NCBI RefSeq assembly: GCF_017569185.1
Contig: NZ_CP071869.1
Span: 992,001-1,056,000 of the forward strand
Origin: Polaribacter cellanae
Lineage (GTDB): Bacteria > Bacteroidota > Bacteroidia > Flavobacteriales > Flavobacteriaceae
Reading direction: 5' to 3'
Length of the DNA stretch: 64,000 bases
This document shows positions 1 through 8,647 of this stretch, piece by piece. Below the pieces are notes generated by a model. The model did no database searches. It had not been told where the DNA came from and worked only from the letters and a program-made list of their open reading frames with translations. The translations under genes were made by a program, and so were the position numbers. Positions within the stretch are counted from its first letter, which is position 1; each line of letters starts with the position of its first letter.

Positions 1-704
1 AAGGGCAATTTTGTAAGCTCATTTAACTCGTATTTAGCACGATACTTATGTTTTTTTCCATCGAAAGTGGTAAAAACTTCGTTATTAATAATTGTACTTT
101 TTCCTTTTGCTATAAGATTATGCTCTGCATCATAAATTTTTATAGGTGTAAGGCTAGTAGCAAGATAATGATCTGGAGATTTTACATACCCTATTACCTT
201 AGTACCTTGAGATCCCCCCTTAACAATAGTACCATCGCGTTTTACGAAGGCATCTATAGCTTTTGCTCTTACTTCGTTAGCTTTTTCGACTTTTTTAGCA
301 TCTGTAACAGCAGTACCTGTTTGTTCTACCAGTTTTTTAATAGCACTTACATTAAGACCAGAGTCGAGGTTCCAATAATTGTTTTCAACAAGGTATTCTA
401 TGGTACCTTTTTCTGTTCTAAAACCTATTTCGCTACTAGGTAGTTCCATTTTCTGATTAGTAAAATTAAAATTAAGTACATAAAAATAGTCGTTACTTTC
501 TCCACTATCACCCATTACACGCTCTACTCGAAAAGAATGATTATTAAGGTCTTTAATAACATAACCACCATTATTATAATTAGAAAATCCAATGTGCTTG
601 GTTTGGTTGTATAAAATCTCACCTTGTTTTACTTTAATTTTTTGAGTAGAAGAACAACTCATTAAAGAGATTAATGTAAGTAAAAATACTGTTTTTAAAT
701 TCAT
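1..704 (-). CDS. Putative lipoprotein, C-terminus off the window
   Basis: An open frame runs from an ATG at 704 leftward off the window edge with no stop, about 234 codons visible. The N-terminus is a short hydrophobic signal followed by a lipobox-like LMSCSS around residue 17, so a secreted lipoprotein is likely. The middle has an Ala/Lys/Val-rich helical stretch (VEKANEVRAKAIDAF). I do not recognise the family and infer no function. The frame is clearly coding because it stays open over 700 bases of AT-rich DNA. Confidence 0.75.
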   Translation of the reverse strand, partial: MNLKTVFLLTLISLMSCSSTQKIKVKQGEILYNQTKHIGFSNYNNGGYVIKDLNNHSFRVERVMGDSGESNDYFYVLNFNFTNQKMELPSSEIGFRTEKGTIEYLVENNYWNLDSGLNVSAIKKLVEQTGTAVTDAKKVEKANEVRAKAIDAFVKRDGTIVKGGSQGTKVIGYVKSPDHYLATSLTPIKIYDAEHNLIAKGKSTIINNEVFTTFDGKKHKYRAKYELNELTKLP

Positions 705-866
705 TTTATTATTATTTTTAATTGGTTTCAAATATAGTTAAAACTATGCTTTTGTTCATTTTACTTTGGCTTTTGGCTTGTAAAAAAACACGAATTTTTA
801 AACAGTTTTCCTGTTTTAAATCTCATTAAATTATCAATAAAAACAACACTTTAACATCTATTTGAA

Positions 867-1184
867 ATGTTTTTCAGGGGATGGCTAATTAATTATAATT
901 CAAATCATTTAGAAGGAAATACTTTAACTTATGAACAAACTCAGCTTTTACTATTTTTTGCCAAAAGTTCTGGCGATGTTCCAGTAAGTGATATTGAAGA
1001 GATGAAAGCTCATGATGTTGCTCTTTCTCAAATTAAAGAAATGGCAAAAGATAACGAGCGTCCATTATCTGAACTTTTTATAAAAGAACTTAATAAAACA
1101 GTTCTTGTGAAACCTTTTTGGAAAAATGCTGTCTCTTCAAATGGTATTCCTACTCGAAAAAGAATAGAAATTGGCAAATATTAA
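867..1184 (+). pseudogene. Fragment of a Fic-family protein
   Basis: The 105 residues resemble the N-terminal part of Fic/DOC-domain proteins: NYNSNHLEGNTLTYEQT, then EEMKAHDVAL and RPLSELFIKELNKTVL. The SNHLEGN stretch fits the (S/T)xxxE(G/N) inhibitory-helix motif of self-inhibited Fic proteins. The catalytic HPFxxGNGR loop is absent because the frame stops after RKRIEIGKY, and no upstream coding sequence supplies the usual N-terminus. It is best read as a remnant that cannot AMPylate. It overlaps the end of the convergent msrA by 4 bases. Confidence 0.7.
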
Positions 1185-1834
1185 TGAGCATCTTTCTTCA
1201 ATAATTCTGGGAATTTCTTTTTAAAACGATTCAATCTTGGAATAGAAACTGCTTTTACATAACTCTGGTTCGGATTCCTTTTTTCAAAATCTTGATGATA
1301 CTCTTCAGCCTTATAAAAACGCTTTAATTTAGTTACCTCTGTTGCGATTTTTCCATTGTACACTTTATCATTTAAAATAGTTAAAATAGTTTCAATTGTT
1401 TGCTTTTCTTCTGCAGTTTTGTAAAAAGCAATCGAACGATATTGTGTTCCATAATCTGGGTGTTGCCCATTTACAGTTGTTGGGTCGTGAGAACCAAAAA
1501 ACACATTTACCAAGGTTTCAAAACTTACCACTTTAGGATTGTAATAGACTGCAACTGTCTCTGCATGTCCTGTTTTTCCTGTTCCAATTTTTTCGTAAGT
1601 TGGGTTTAACGTATTTCCTCCAGCATAACCAGAAACTGCTTCCTCTACTCCTTCTACGCTCTCGAAAATAGCTTCAACACACCAAAAACAACCACTTGCA
1701 AAATAAGCAACTTTGGTGCCTTCTTGCGGAACATACACTGCTTGTTGGTCGTTTTGTTTTTTATTCGAAAATCCAAAACAAGAGATTAGTAAAAGTGTAA
1801 AAGAAAATATTAAAAATGGTTTTATCAATTTCAT
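1181..1834 (-). CDS. msrA: Peptide-methionine (S)-S-oxide reductase MsrA, lipoprotein form
   Basis: MsrA reduces the S epimer of methionine sulfoxide in proteins and free methionine. The catalytic motif GCFWC lies near residue 48, followed by the typical EAIFESVEGV and SGYAGG segments and the GTQYRS motif near residue 130. A signal peptide ending in LLISC at residues 15-19 suggests lipidation and action in the envelope rather than the cytosol. The gene is monocistronic and converges on a Fic fragment. Confidence 0.93.
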   Translation of the reverse strand: MKLIKPFLIFSFTLLLISCFGFSNKKQNDQQAVYVPQEGTKVAYFASGCFWCVEAIFESVEGVEEAVSGYAGGNTLNPTYEKIGTGKTGHAETVAVYYNPKVVSFETLVNVFFGSHDPTTVNGQHPDYGTQYRSIAFYKTAEEKQTIETILTILNDKVYNGKIATEVTKLKRFYKAEEYHQDFEKRNPNQSYVKAVSIPRLNRFKKKFPELLKKDAH

Positions 1835-2103
1835 ATGTATTTATTATAGATTATTATTAATTAAAAATTGCACTAAGAACATTGCATAAAAATCTCAGTG
1901 CAATTTTCGGAACTTTTAATTCGAAAATGAACCTTTCGAACACTTATTCAGTCGTAAAATTACGCTTCTATTTACAGTTGTTTACAACTTTAGTATTTTA
2001 TTAAGAAACCTATTTGTATAAACCCCTTTAGATGGTTATTTTTGTTAAATAATCATTAAAACAGTCTTGTTAATTAGTGAAAAACTAAAATTTTAAGCTT
2101 AGA

Positions 2104-2127
2104 GTTCTCGACTGCGCTCGAACAGAC
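2104..2127. repeat. Dispersed palindromic repeat, CTCGACTGCGCTCGA type
   Basis: A short palindromic unit with core CTCGACTGCGCTCGA lies in the 353-bp gene-free stretch 1835-2187 between msrA and dnaX. The same unit recurs near 29493, 29523, 31489 and 34638, always intergenic. The rest of this gap is AT-rich with no other feature that I can support; it should hold the divergent msrA and dnaX promoters. Confidence 0.65.
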
Positions 2128-2187
2128 ATAGAAGTTTTGAGTTTTTTACTACAAAAGAAGAAACAACATTAGCATTAATATAAATAA

Positions 2188-3879
2188 ATGGAGCATTTTA
2201 TAGTATCAGCACGTAAATACCGTCCTCAAAATTTCGAGGATGTTATTGGGCAACAAGCCATTACAAACACGTTAGATAACGCTATAAAAAACAATCATTT
2301 AGCGCAAGCTTTGTTATTTACAGGGCCAAGAGGCGTTGGTAAAACTTCTTGTGCAAGAATTTTGGCAAAGAAAATAAACCAACAAGATGCAGCATTGTCA
2401 GAAGACGAAGATTTTGCGTTTAATATTTTCGAATTAGATGCAGCTTCTAATAATTCTGTAGATGATATTCGAAATTTAACCGACCAAGTTCGCATTCCAC
2501 CACAAACAGGAAAATACAAGGTTTATATTATTGATGAAGTGCATATGTTGTCGCAAGCAGCATTTAATGCCTTTTTAAAAACGTTGGAAGAACCGCCTGC
2601 ACATGCTATTTTTATTTTGGCAACTACAGAGAAGCACAAAATAATTCCTACGATTTTATCTCGTTGTCAAATTTTCGATTTTAAAAGAATTGGAGTTTTA
2701 GATGCTAAAAATTATCTAAAAAGCATTTGCGAGAAAGAAAATATTATTGCAGAAGACGATGCTTTGCATATTATCGCTCAAAAAGCAGATGGTGCCATGC
2801 GTGATGCTTTGTCTATTTTTGATAGAGTTGTAAGTTTTTCAGGAAAAAACTTAACTCGTGAAGCAGTTACCGAAAACTTAAATGTTTTAGATTACGAAAC
2901 CTATTTTACGATGACTAATTTAATGCTTCAAAATAAAATTCCTGATGTTTTAAACGCATTTAATATGGTTTTAGGAAAAGGTTTTGAAGGACATCATTTT
3001 ATAAACGGATTGGCAAGTCATTTTAGAGATTTGTTGGTGGCAAAAGACAAAGCGACTTTAGAATTGCTGGAAGTTGGAGATACTGCCAAAAAGAAATATT
3101 TAAAACAAGCAGAAAAAGCAAGCATTCCTTTTTTAATGCAGTCTATTGAAAAAGCAAATAATTGCGATTTGAATTATAGAGCAAGTAAAAACCAACGTTT
3201 GCTGGTGGAGCTAACGCTCATGCAAATTGCCTCTATCACTTTCGATGGAGAAAAAAAAAAGCCAGCTAACTACATAATTCCTGCTACTTTTTTCCAAGCA
3301 CTTTCACCTGCAAAAAAACAAATTGTAAAACCTGTTGAAAAAAAGGTAGAAACTCCTGTTATTAATTCCCAAACTCTTGCTACAGAGAAAAAGATTGTTA
3401 AAAAACCAATCTTAAATATTGCAAAAAGGCGGTCTTCTCTTTCTTTAAAAAGTATTCACGAGAAAAAAGAAAAGAAAAAAACGATTGTTGAAGAAAATTT
3501 CGACAATCACCCAAAAGACGTTTTTACAGAAAAGGAATTGCAAGAACTTTGGAAAGAATACACTGCACTTCTACAGAAAAAAGGAGAAAGAAGTATGGCT
3601 TCGATTGTAGGCACAGATGTACCAAAACTGAATGATAGCTTTAAAATTTCGTTTACAGTTCCTAATAAACTAATGCAAGACCAGTTTTTAAAAGGGCGAC
3701 CAAAACTATTAAAATTTTTGCGTGAAAAATTAAACAATTACGGAATAGATATTGTAACTGTTTTAAATGAAACTGTAGAAAAAAAATTCGCTTATACTCC
3801 ACAAGAAAAGTATAATAAGTTAAAAGAGAAAAATCCGCTTTTAGATAAATTACGCCAAACTTTTGAGTTGGATTTGTAA
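2188..3879 (+). CDS. dnaX: DNA polymerase III subunit gamma/tau
   Basis: DnaX is the clamp-loader ATPase of the replisome. The Walker A motif GPRGVGKTSCARIL is near residue 45, Walker B/DEVH (IIDEVHMLS) near 112, and sensor 1 (ATTEKHKI) near 145. The four-Cys zinc module usually found between Walker A and the ELDAAS segment is absent and replaced by an acidic linker (SEDEDFAF). A Lys-rich linker of about residues 370-440 leads to a C-terminal domain. Length, 563 residues, is normal. Confidence 0.93.
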   Translation: MEHFIVSARKYRPQNFEDVIGQQAITNTLDNAIKNNHLAQALLFTGPRGVGKTSCARILAKKINQQDAALSEDEDFAFNIFELDAASNNSVDDIRNLTDQVRIPPQTGKYKVYIIDEVHMLSQAAFNAFLKTLEEPPAHAIFILATTEKHKIIPTILSRCQIFDFKRIGVLDAKNYLKSICEKENIIAEDDALHIIAQKADGAMRDALSIFDRVVSFSGKNLTREAVTENLNVLDYETYFTMTNLMLQNKIPDVLNAFNMVLGKGFEGHHFINGLASHFRDLLVAKDKATLELLEVGDTAKKKYLKQAEKASIPFLMQSIEKANNCDLNYRASKNQRLLVELTLMQIASITFDGEKKKPANYIIPATFFQALSPAKKQIVKPVEKKVETPVINSQTLATEKKIVKKPILNIAKRRSSLSLKSIHEKKEKKKTIVEENFDNHPKDVFTEKELQELWKEYTALLQKKGERSMASIVGTDVPKLNDSFKISFTVPNKLMQDQFLKGRPKLLKFLREKLNNYGIDIVTVLNETVEKKFAYTPQEKYNKLKEKNPLLDKLRQTFELDL

Positions 3880-3945
3880 CAAAAATTACTTTATTTCTAC
3901 AAATAGAAGTACTTAGGAAGTAAAATTTAAGTGATTATATCAACT

Positions 3946-5595
3946 ATGAACTATTTTTTAGCATTATTATTCATTTTTACTTCTCTTTATATTTTTAAAA
4001 GATTTTCAAACAGAAGAAAACTAAAAAAAATTAGAGCTTCCCTTTCCGAAAATTGGGGAAAAGAATATAAGAAATCTCATTATAACTTTTTTGTAATTGG
4101 TAAATACTTCAATAATAATTTTAATAAAAGTGAAGCTTATCATATCATCTCAGAAAAATGTAAAATAGATTTAGATATTGACGATATTTTTAAATTTATT
4201 GATAGAACATCTTCAAAAATTGGCGAGCAATATTTATACTTTAAATTGCGAACAATTGGAAGTATTGAAAATCTTTTAAAATTTGATTCTCTTGTCGATT
4301 TCTTCAAATTGAACAAAAAAGTTAGTATTTCTTTTCAAATGGAATTATCGAAATTAAATTCTAATAACTCTTATTATTTAGAAGAATTAATTAACGATAA
4401 ACAGTTAGAAAAACCAAAATACATGTGGTTGATAATTACACTTACCATTAGTGCAATTTCATGTTTAATTTTAGCTTTTTTTAATCCGTTTTTTGGTTTG
4501 GCTTTAGTTCCAATTTCAGCTATAAATATGGTGTTTCATTATAAAAACAAACACAGTGTTACTTATTATTTAAATGGTGTAAATCAATTGTCCAGAGCTT
4601 TAAATGTTAGTAAAGAATTAAGTAAACATCCTTACATAAAAACATATTTTAAAGACCTTTCTTTTATTCAAAAAATAAAATCGATTAAATTTAAGACAGA
4701 ATTCATTGCTTTTGAAAAAAATGTTAGTAATGAGTTTTTATTTGCTTTTTGGTTCTTATTTGAGATTATTAAAATTCTTTTTAATATTGAATATTTAGTA
4801 TTTTATAGTTTTATAGATTCCATTACCAAAGAGAGAAAAAGTATTGAAAAAATGTTCCTTTTTATTGGAGAAATTGATATCGCTATTTCTACAGCTTCCT
4901 TAAAATCTGGAAATTTAAAAATTTGTAAACCCACTTTTACCAAAGATAAAACTATTGATTTTACAGATATTTACCATCCTTTAATTGAAAATTGTATCGA
5001 AAATAATATACTGTTAAATAATAAGAGTATGTTGTTAACTGGCTCTAACATGTCAGGAAAAACAACATTTATAAGAACAGTTGCTGTTAATAGTATTTTG
5101 GCGCAAACATTGCATATTTGCTTTGCAAAAAAATACGTAGCACCATATTATAAAGTATTTTCTTCAATAAGAATTACAGACAATTTATTAGACGATACAA
5201 GTTATTATTTACAAGAAGTTTTAGCTGTAAAAGAGTTAATAAATGCTTCATTAAATTTAGAACCTTGCTTATTTGTTTTGGATGAAATTTTTAAAGGAAC
5301 AAATACTGTTGAAAGAATTTCTGGTGGAAAAGCAATTTTATCTTTTTTGAATAAAAAACAACACACAGTTTTAGTTTCAACGCACGATATTGAGTTAACA
5401 GAACTTCTGGAAAAAGACAATTTTGCGTTATTCCACTTTAGTGAAAAAATAAAAGATGATAAATTGTTATTCGATCATAAATTAAAAGCAGGAAAACTAA
5501 AAACAAGAAATGCAATTAAAATATTAGATTTATATAAATATCCACCAGAAATAATTAAGGAAGCAAAAGATGTAGAGTCTACTTATTTTTCTTGA
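3946..5595 (+). CDS. MutS-related ATPase with N-terminal membrane anchor
   Basis: The C-terminal half is a MutS-type ABC ATPase: Walker A GSNMSGKTTFIRT, Walker B LFVLDEIFKGTN and a STHD switch. The mismatch-binding domain of MutS is missing; instead there is an N-terminal hydrophobic segment and a hairpin of hydrophobic segments around residues 165-200. Such short membrane-associated MutS relatives are common in Bacteroidota and have no settled function. The open frame can begin at a GTG at 3931, but ATG 3946 directly precedes the first hydrophobic segment and is preferred. Confidence 0.82.
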   Translation: MNYFLALLFIFTSLYIFKRFSNRRKLKKIRASLSENWGKEYKKSHYNFFVIGKYFNNNFNKSEAYHIISEKCKIDLDIDDIFKFIDRTSSKIGEQYLYFKLRTIGSIENLLKFDSLVDFFKLNKKVSISFQMELSKLNSNNSYYLEELINDKQLEKPKYMWLIITLTISAISCLILAFFNPFFGLALVPISAINMVFHYKNKHSVTYYLNGVNQLSRALNVSKELSKHPYIKTYFKDLSFIQKIKSIKFKTEFIAFEKNVSNEFLFAFWFLFEIIKILFNIEYLVFYSFIDSITKERKSIEKMFLFIGEIDIAISTASLKSGNLKICKPTFTKDKTIDFTDIYHPLIENCIENNILLNNKSMLLTGSNMSGKTTFIRTVAVNSILAQTLHICFAKKYVAPYYKVFSSIRITDNLLDDTSYYLQEVLAVKELINASLNLEPCLFVLDEIFKGTNTVERISGGKAILSFLNKKQHTVLVSTHDIELTELLEKDNFALFHFSEKIKDDKLLFDHKLKAGKLKTRNAIKILDLYKYPPEIIKEAKDVESTYFS

Positions 5596-5632
5596 CTTTT
5601 TTACACTTCAATTTAATAAACAATTCAATAGC

Positions 5633-5762
5633 AATGGGTTTTAACCCATTGTGATATGTTTTCGACTAATGTTGGCTTCAGCCAAAATATTTACAAGTAG
5701 CGTGGAAATTTTGGCTAAAGCCATTTGTGTGAAATTTATTCATATCATCCAGCTAAAGCTGG
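5633..5762. repeat. Three-palindrome intergenic repeat (copy A)
   Basis: This block contains in order AATGGGTTTTAACCCATT (5633-5650), a pair of TTGGCT/AGCCAA palindromes (5672-5685 and 5711-5723) and CCAGCTAAAGCTGG (5749-5762). The same three motifs appear in reverse order and orientation at 59909-60042, so this is one repeated element inserted in both orientations. It fills the 250-bp gap between two converging genes. It looks like a REP-type element, possibly mobilised in trans by a Y1 (RAYT-like) transposase elsewhere in the genome. Confidence 0.7.
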
Positions 5763-5845
5763 TTGCAATTGACAAGGTTTTAAGTTTTAAGTCGCAGTTG
5801 CAGTTTTCAGTCGTAGTTGATAAAAAACTTTGCGACTTACTTTTC

Positions 5846-7687
5846 CTAATTTTTAACACTTTCTTTATTTTCTTCCAAAGGCTTTCCTAAATACACCAAA
5901 GTGCAGTTTTCTTTAGGCTCTTCTAATTTTTCATATTCAGGAATTAGGTAAATTTCTTCTCCTTTTCTAACGAATAAAGGTACAGATCTCGATTCTCTAA
6001 ACAATTTAGAAAGCATTGCTTCGTAAGCATCATTGGTTTCAATTTCTACCTCGTAAATTTTAGGGTTGTCTCTAAAAGCTTCACTTAAATTAATATAATC
6101 GTCTTTTGGAGTTAAAAACTGAGTTCTACTATTTAATGTCTTATTTCGAATCTCTTTAGAAGTTGCCAATCTAAAAGCGCCATGTTCGCCAAAAGATTCC
6201 GAAAAATTGTTAATTGCATATTGGTTTACAGCCTCACTACCTGTCATTGCAATTAAATAACCAACATCGTTTAATTCGATATTATCTGTTAAATCTTCAT
6301 CATAAATATTAATTGTATATGCCTCTAAATCCATATTATTCGCTTCTTGAATAAAGTTTTTATTAGAATCTATCAAAACAACTCTTTTATCATTTTCTTT
6401 TAAATAATGCGCTATTAATCTTGCAGGGCTAGATGCTCCCACAATTAAAATCGCATTCGAACTTTTTAGAAAAACATCTACTAATTTTGCAAATAATCTT
6501 GCAGTTGTGGCGTTTAAAAGTACGGTTCCTAAAACAATCATAAAAACCAAAGGTGTAATGTATTCTGCACCTTCTACGCCTTCTTTTAATAATTTACTTC
6601 CAAATAAAGAAGCGATTCCTGCAGCCACAATACCTCTTGGTCCCACCCAACTTATAAATAGCTTCTCGTTTAATTTTAATTTAGAATTATGTGTACTTGC
6701 AAAAACGGCCAAAGGTCTAATTACAAAAACTACAATTGCAAATAAAATAGCAGTTTTCCAAGTATATAACAGCAGTAAATCTTCCATATTTATGTTTGCT
6801 GCTAATAATATAAAAAGGATAGAAATTAATAAAACACTTAGAGATTCTTTAAAATAGAGAAGTTCTTTGAGGTTTTTTAATTTTCCGTTTCCTAAAACCA
6901 TTCCCATAACAACAACCGCCAAAAGACCAGATTCATGCGCAAAAAGTTCCGATTCTACAAAAACTAATAGCACTGTAGATAAAGAGACTACATTTAATAA
7001 ATAATGAGGAATTAGTTTTTTGTTAACAGCGTATGCCAATGCATGCGCAAATGTAAAACCAAAAGCAGTACCAAATAACAAAATTTTACCAAATTCTATT
7101 AAAGCGGTTTTAGTAAACCCTCCATCTCCATCTACACTAATAAATTCAAAAACCAATACTGCAACTAAGGCTCCAATCGGATCAATTAATATTCCCTCCC
7201 ATTTTAAAACCGTAGAAATATCTTTCTTTAAAGGAATATTTCTTAAAATTGGTGTAATTACAGTTGGTCCTGTTACAATAATTAACCCTGCAAAAAGAAA
7301 AGAAAGTTCCCAACCTAAATTAAAAACATAATGTGCCACAATACCTGCTCCAAAAAATGTAATTGTAGAACCAACAGTAATTAATTTTGTAATTACGGGC
7401 CCAACATTTTTAATTTCGGCTCTTTTTAATGTCAACCCACCTTCAAAAAGAATAATACTAATGGCTAAGGAAACAAAATAATACAAACTTTCTCCAGGAA
7501 ATAGTCCTTTTTTTCCATTCCAAATGGGCTCAATCCACTTAGAACCATCTTCGCTTAAGAATTCAGCAGCAATTGGCCCCACTAATAAGCCTATTAAAAT
7601 TAAGGGTAAAATAGCTGGAATTTTAAATTTCCAAGCTACCCATTGAGCCAATATTCCTAAAATAATTATTCCTGCTAATTCTAACAT
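5846..7687 (-). CDS. Monovalent cation:proton antiporter with TrkA-N domain
   Basis: The N-terminal ~400 residues form about 12 membrane segments of the CPA-type Na+/H+ exchanger fold, starting LAGIIILGILAQWVAWKF; the WVGPRGIVAAGIASL segment is typical of NhaP/CPA1 proteins. Residues from about 410 form a Rossmann domain (AILIVGASSPARLIAHYL then VVLIDSNK) like TrkA-N/RCK nucleotide-binding domains, followed by a TrkA-C-like end. It likely exchanges Na+ or K+ for H+ under nucleotide control. It converges on the MutS-like gene. Confidence 0.88.
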   Translation of the reverse strand: MLELAGIIILGILAQWVAWKFKIPAILPLILIGLLVGPIAAEFLSEDGSKWIEPIWNGKKGLFPGESLYYFVSLAISIILFEGGLTLKRAEIKNVGPVITKLITVGSTITFFGAGIVAHYVFNLGWELSFLFAGLIIVTGPTVITPILRNIPLKKDISTVLKWEGILIDPIGALVAVLVFEFISVDGDGGFTKTALIEFGKILLFGTAFGFTFAHALAYAVNKKLIPHYLLNVVSLSTVLLVFVESELFAHESGLLAVVVMGMVLGNGKLKNLKELLYFKESLSVLLISILFILLAANINMEDLLLLYTWKTAILFAIVVFVIRPLAVFASTHNSKLKLNEKLFISWVGPRGIVAAGIASLFGSKLLKEGVEGAEYITPLVFMIVLGTVLLNATTARLFAKLVDVFLKSSNAILIVGASSPARLIAHYLKENDKRVVLIDSNKNFIQEANNMDLEAYTINIYDEDLTDNIELNDVGYLIAMTGSEAVNQYAINNFSESFGEHGAFRLATSKEIRNKTLNSRTQFLTPKDDYINLSEAFRDNPKIYEVEIETNDAYEAMLSKLFRESRSVPLFVRKGEEIYLIPEYEKLEEPKENCTLVYLGKPLEENKESVKN

Positions 7688-7812
7688 ACATTTTCAATTT
7701 TCAAAAAAGTAAATTTAAGGATGTTTCCCTATGATAAAAATAATTTTTTAGTTTTTTTCTTTCTTATAAAGTTCCCTATATTGTGCATTCAACCTAATTT
7801 TAAAATCTTTTT

Positions 7813-8646
7813 TTGCAACAAATTCATAAAATTTTAATAGGAATTGCGTTTTCGCCGAATTTAAAAGCAAATCTTTTCGAAGCCATTAGAATGGCAAATA
7901 TGTTTAATGCTAAATTAGTAGGCGTTCACGTTGGAAAAAAAACACTCGAAAAAGAGCAAAATATTAAAGCTCTATTAACAGAAGCAGAAGTTCTAAAAAA
8001 ACCACTGAAAACAATTTGGCAAGAAGGCAAACCTGTAAATGTAATTTTAGAAACATCTGCAAAAGAAAACATAGATTTATTAATTTTAGGAGCCATTCAA
8101 CAAGAAAATTTGCTACGATATTATGTGGGTTCTATTGCCAGAAAAATTACAAGAAAAGCAAATTGCTCTGTTTTGTTACTAATTAAACCATCAGTTAAAA
8201 GAATACCATGTAAACATATAATAGTAAATGGATTACACGATACAAAAACAAAAGAAACCATTAAGACTTCTATCTTTTTTTCTAAAAATTTAAGCTGTAA
8301 AAAATTAACGATTGTCGAAGAAATTAGTCAGGCAGAATTACATGTTACAGTTAGCGACGATAAAACGTTAAGAAAATCTACAATCGTAAAAGAACGCATA
8401 AAATCTAGAGAAGATTTTCGTGTAAAAAATATTTTAAAAGAAATTAATTGTGAAGGAATCGATATAAAAACACAAAGTATTTTTGGAAAAAGAGGCTATT
8501 CTATCGGGCATTATGCACGTGTAAAAAGAGCCGATTTATTAGTAATGAATGCACCTACTAAAACAGGAATTTTCGACCGAATTTTTCCACACGACATCGA
8601 ATATATTTTATCGGAATTACCAACAGATGTTTTAATTGTAAAATAA
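7813..8646 (+). CDS. Universal stress protein, tandem UspA domains
   Basis: Two Usp-like halves are visible: KILIGIAFSPNLKANLFEAIRMA at the start, with an ATP-loop-like ILGAIQQENLLRYYVGSIARKI and CSVLLLI near residue 120, then a divergent second half ending in ADLLVMNAPTKTGIFDRIFPHDIEYIL. The start is TTG at 7813 because an in-frame TAA lies at 7801-7803 and the domain begins immediately. It ends one base before the SulP gene, so the two are probably translated from one mRNA and the Usp protein may regulate the transporter. Confidence 0.85.
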   Translation: MQQIHKILIGIAFSPNLKANLFEAIRMANMFNAKLVGVHVGKKTLEKEQNIKALLTEAEVLKKPLKTIWQEGKPVNVILETSAKENIDLLILGAIQQENLLRYYVGSIARKITRKANCSVLLLIKPSVKRIPCKHIIVNGLHDTKTKETIKTSIFFSKNLSCKKLTIVEEISQAELHVTVSDDKTLRKSTIVKERIKSREDFRVKNILKEINCEGIDIKTQSIFGKRGYSIGHYARVKRADLLVMNAPTKTGIFDRIFPHDIEYILSELPTDVLIVK

Positions 8647-8647
8647 A

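Noticed and set aside
48..443. Plus-strand ORF of 131 codons at the left edge.
   Set aside because: The minus strand is open over 704 bases with a signal peptide and lipobox; the plus frame is its shadow.
6507..7331. Plus-strand ORFs of 116 and 103 codons inside the antiporter gene.
   Set aside because: They are antisense shadows of the well-supported minus-strand membrane protein.
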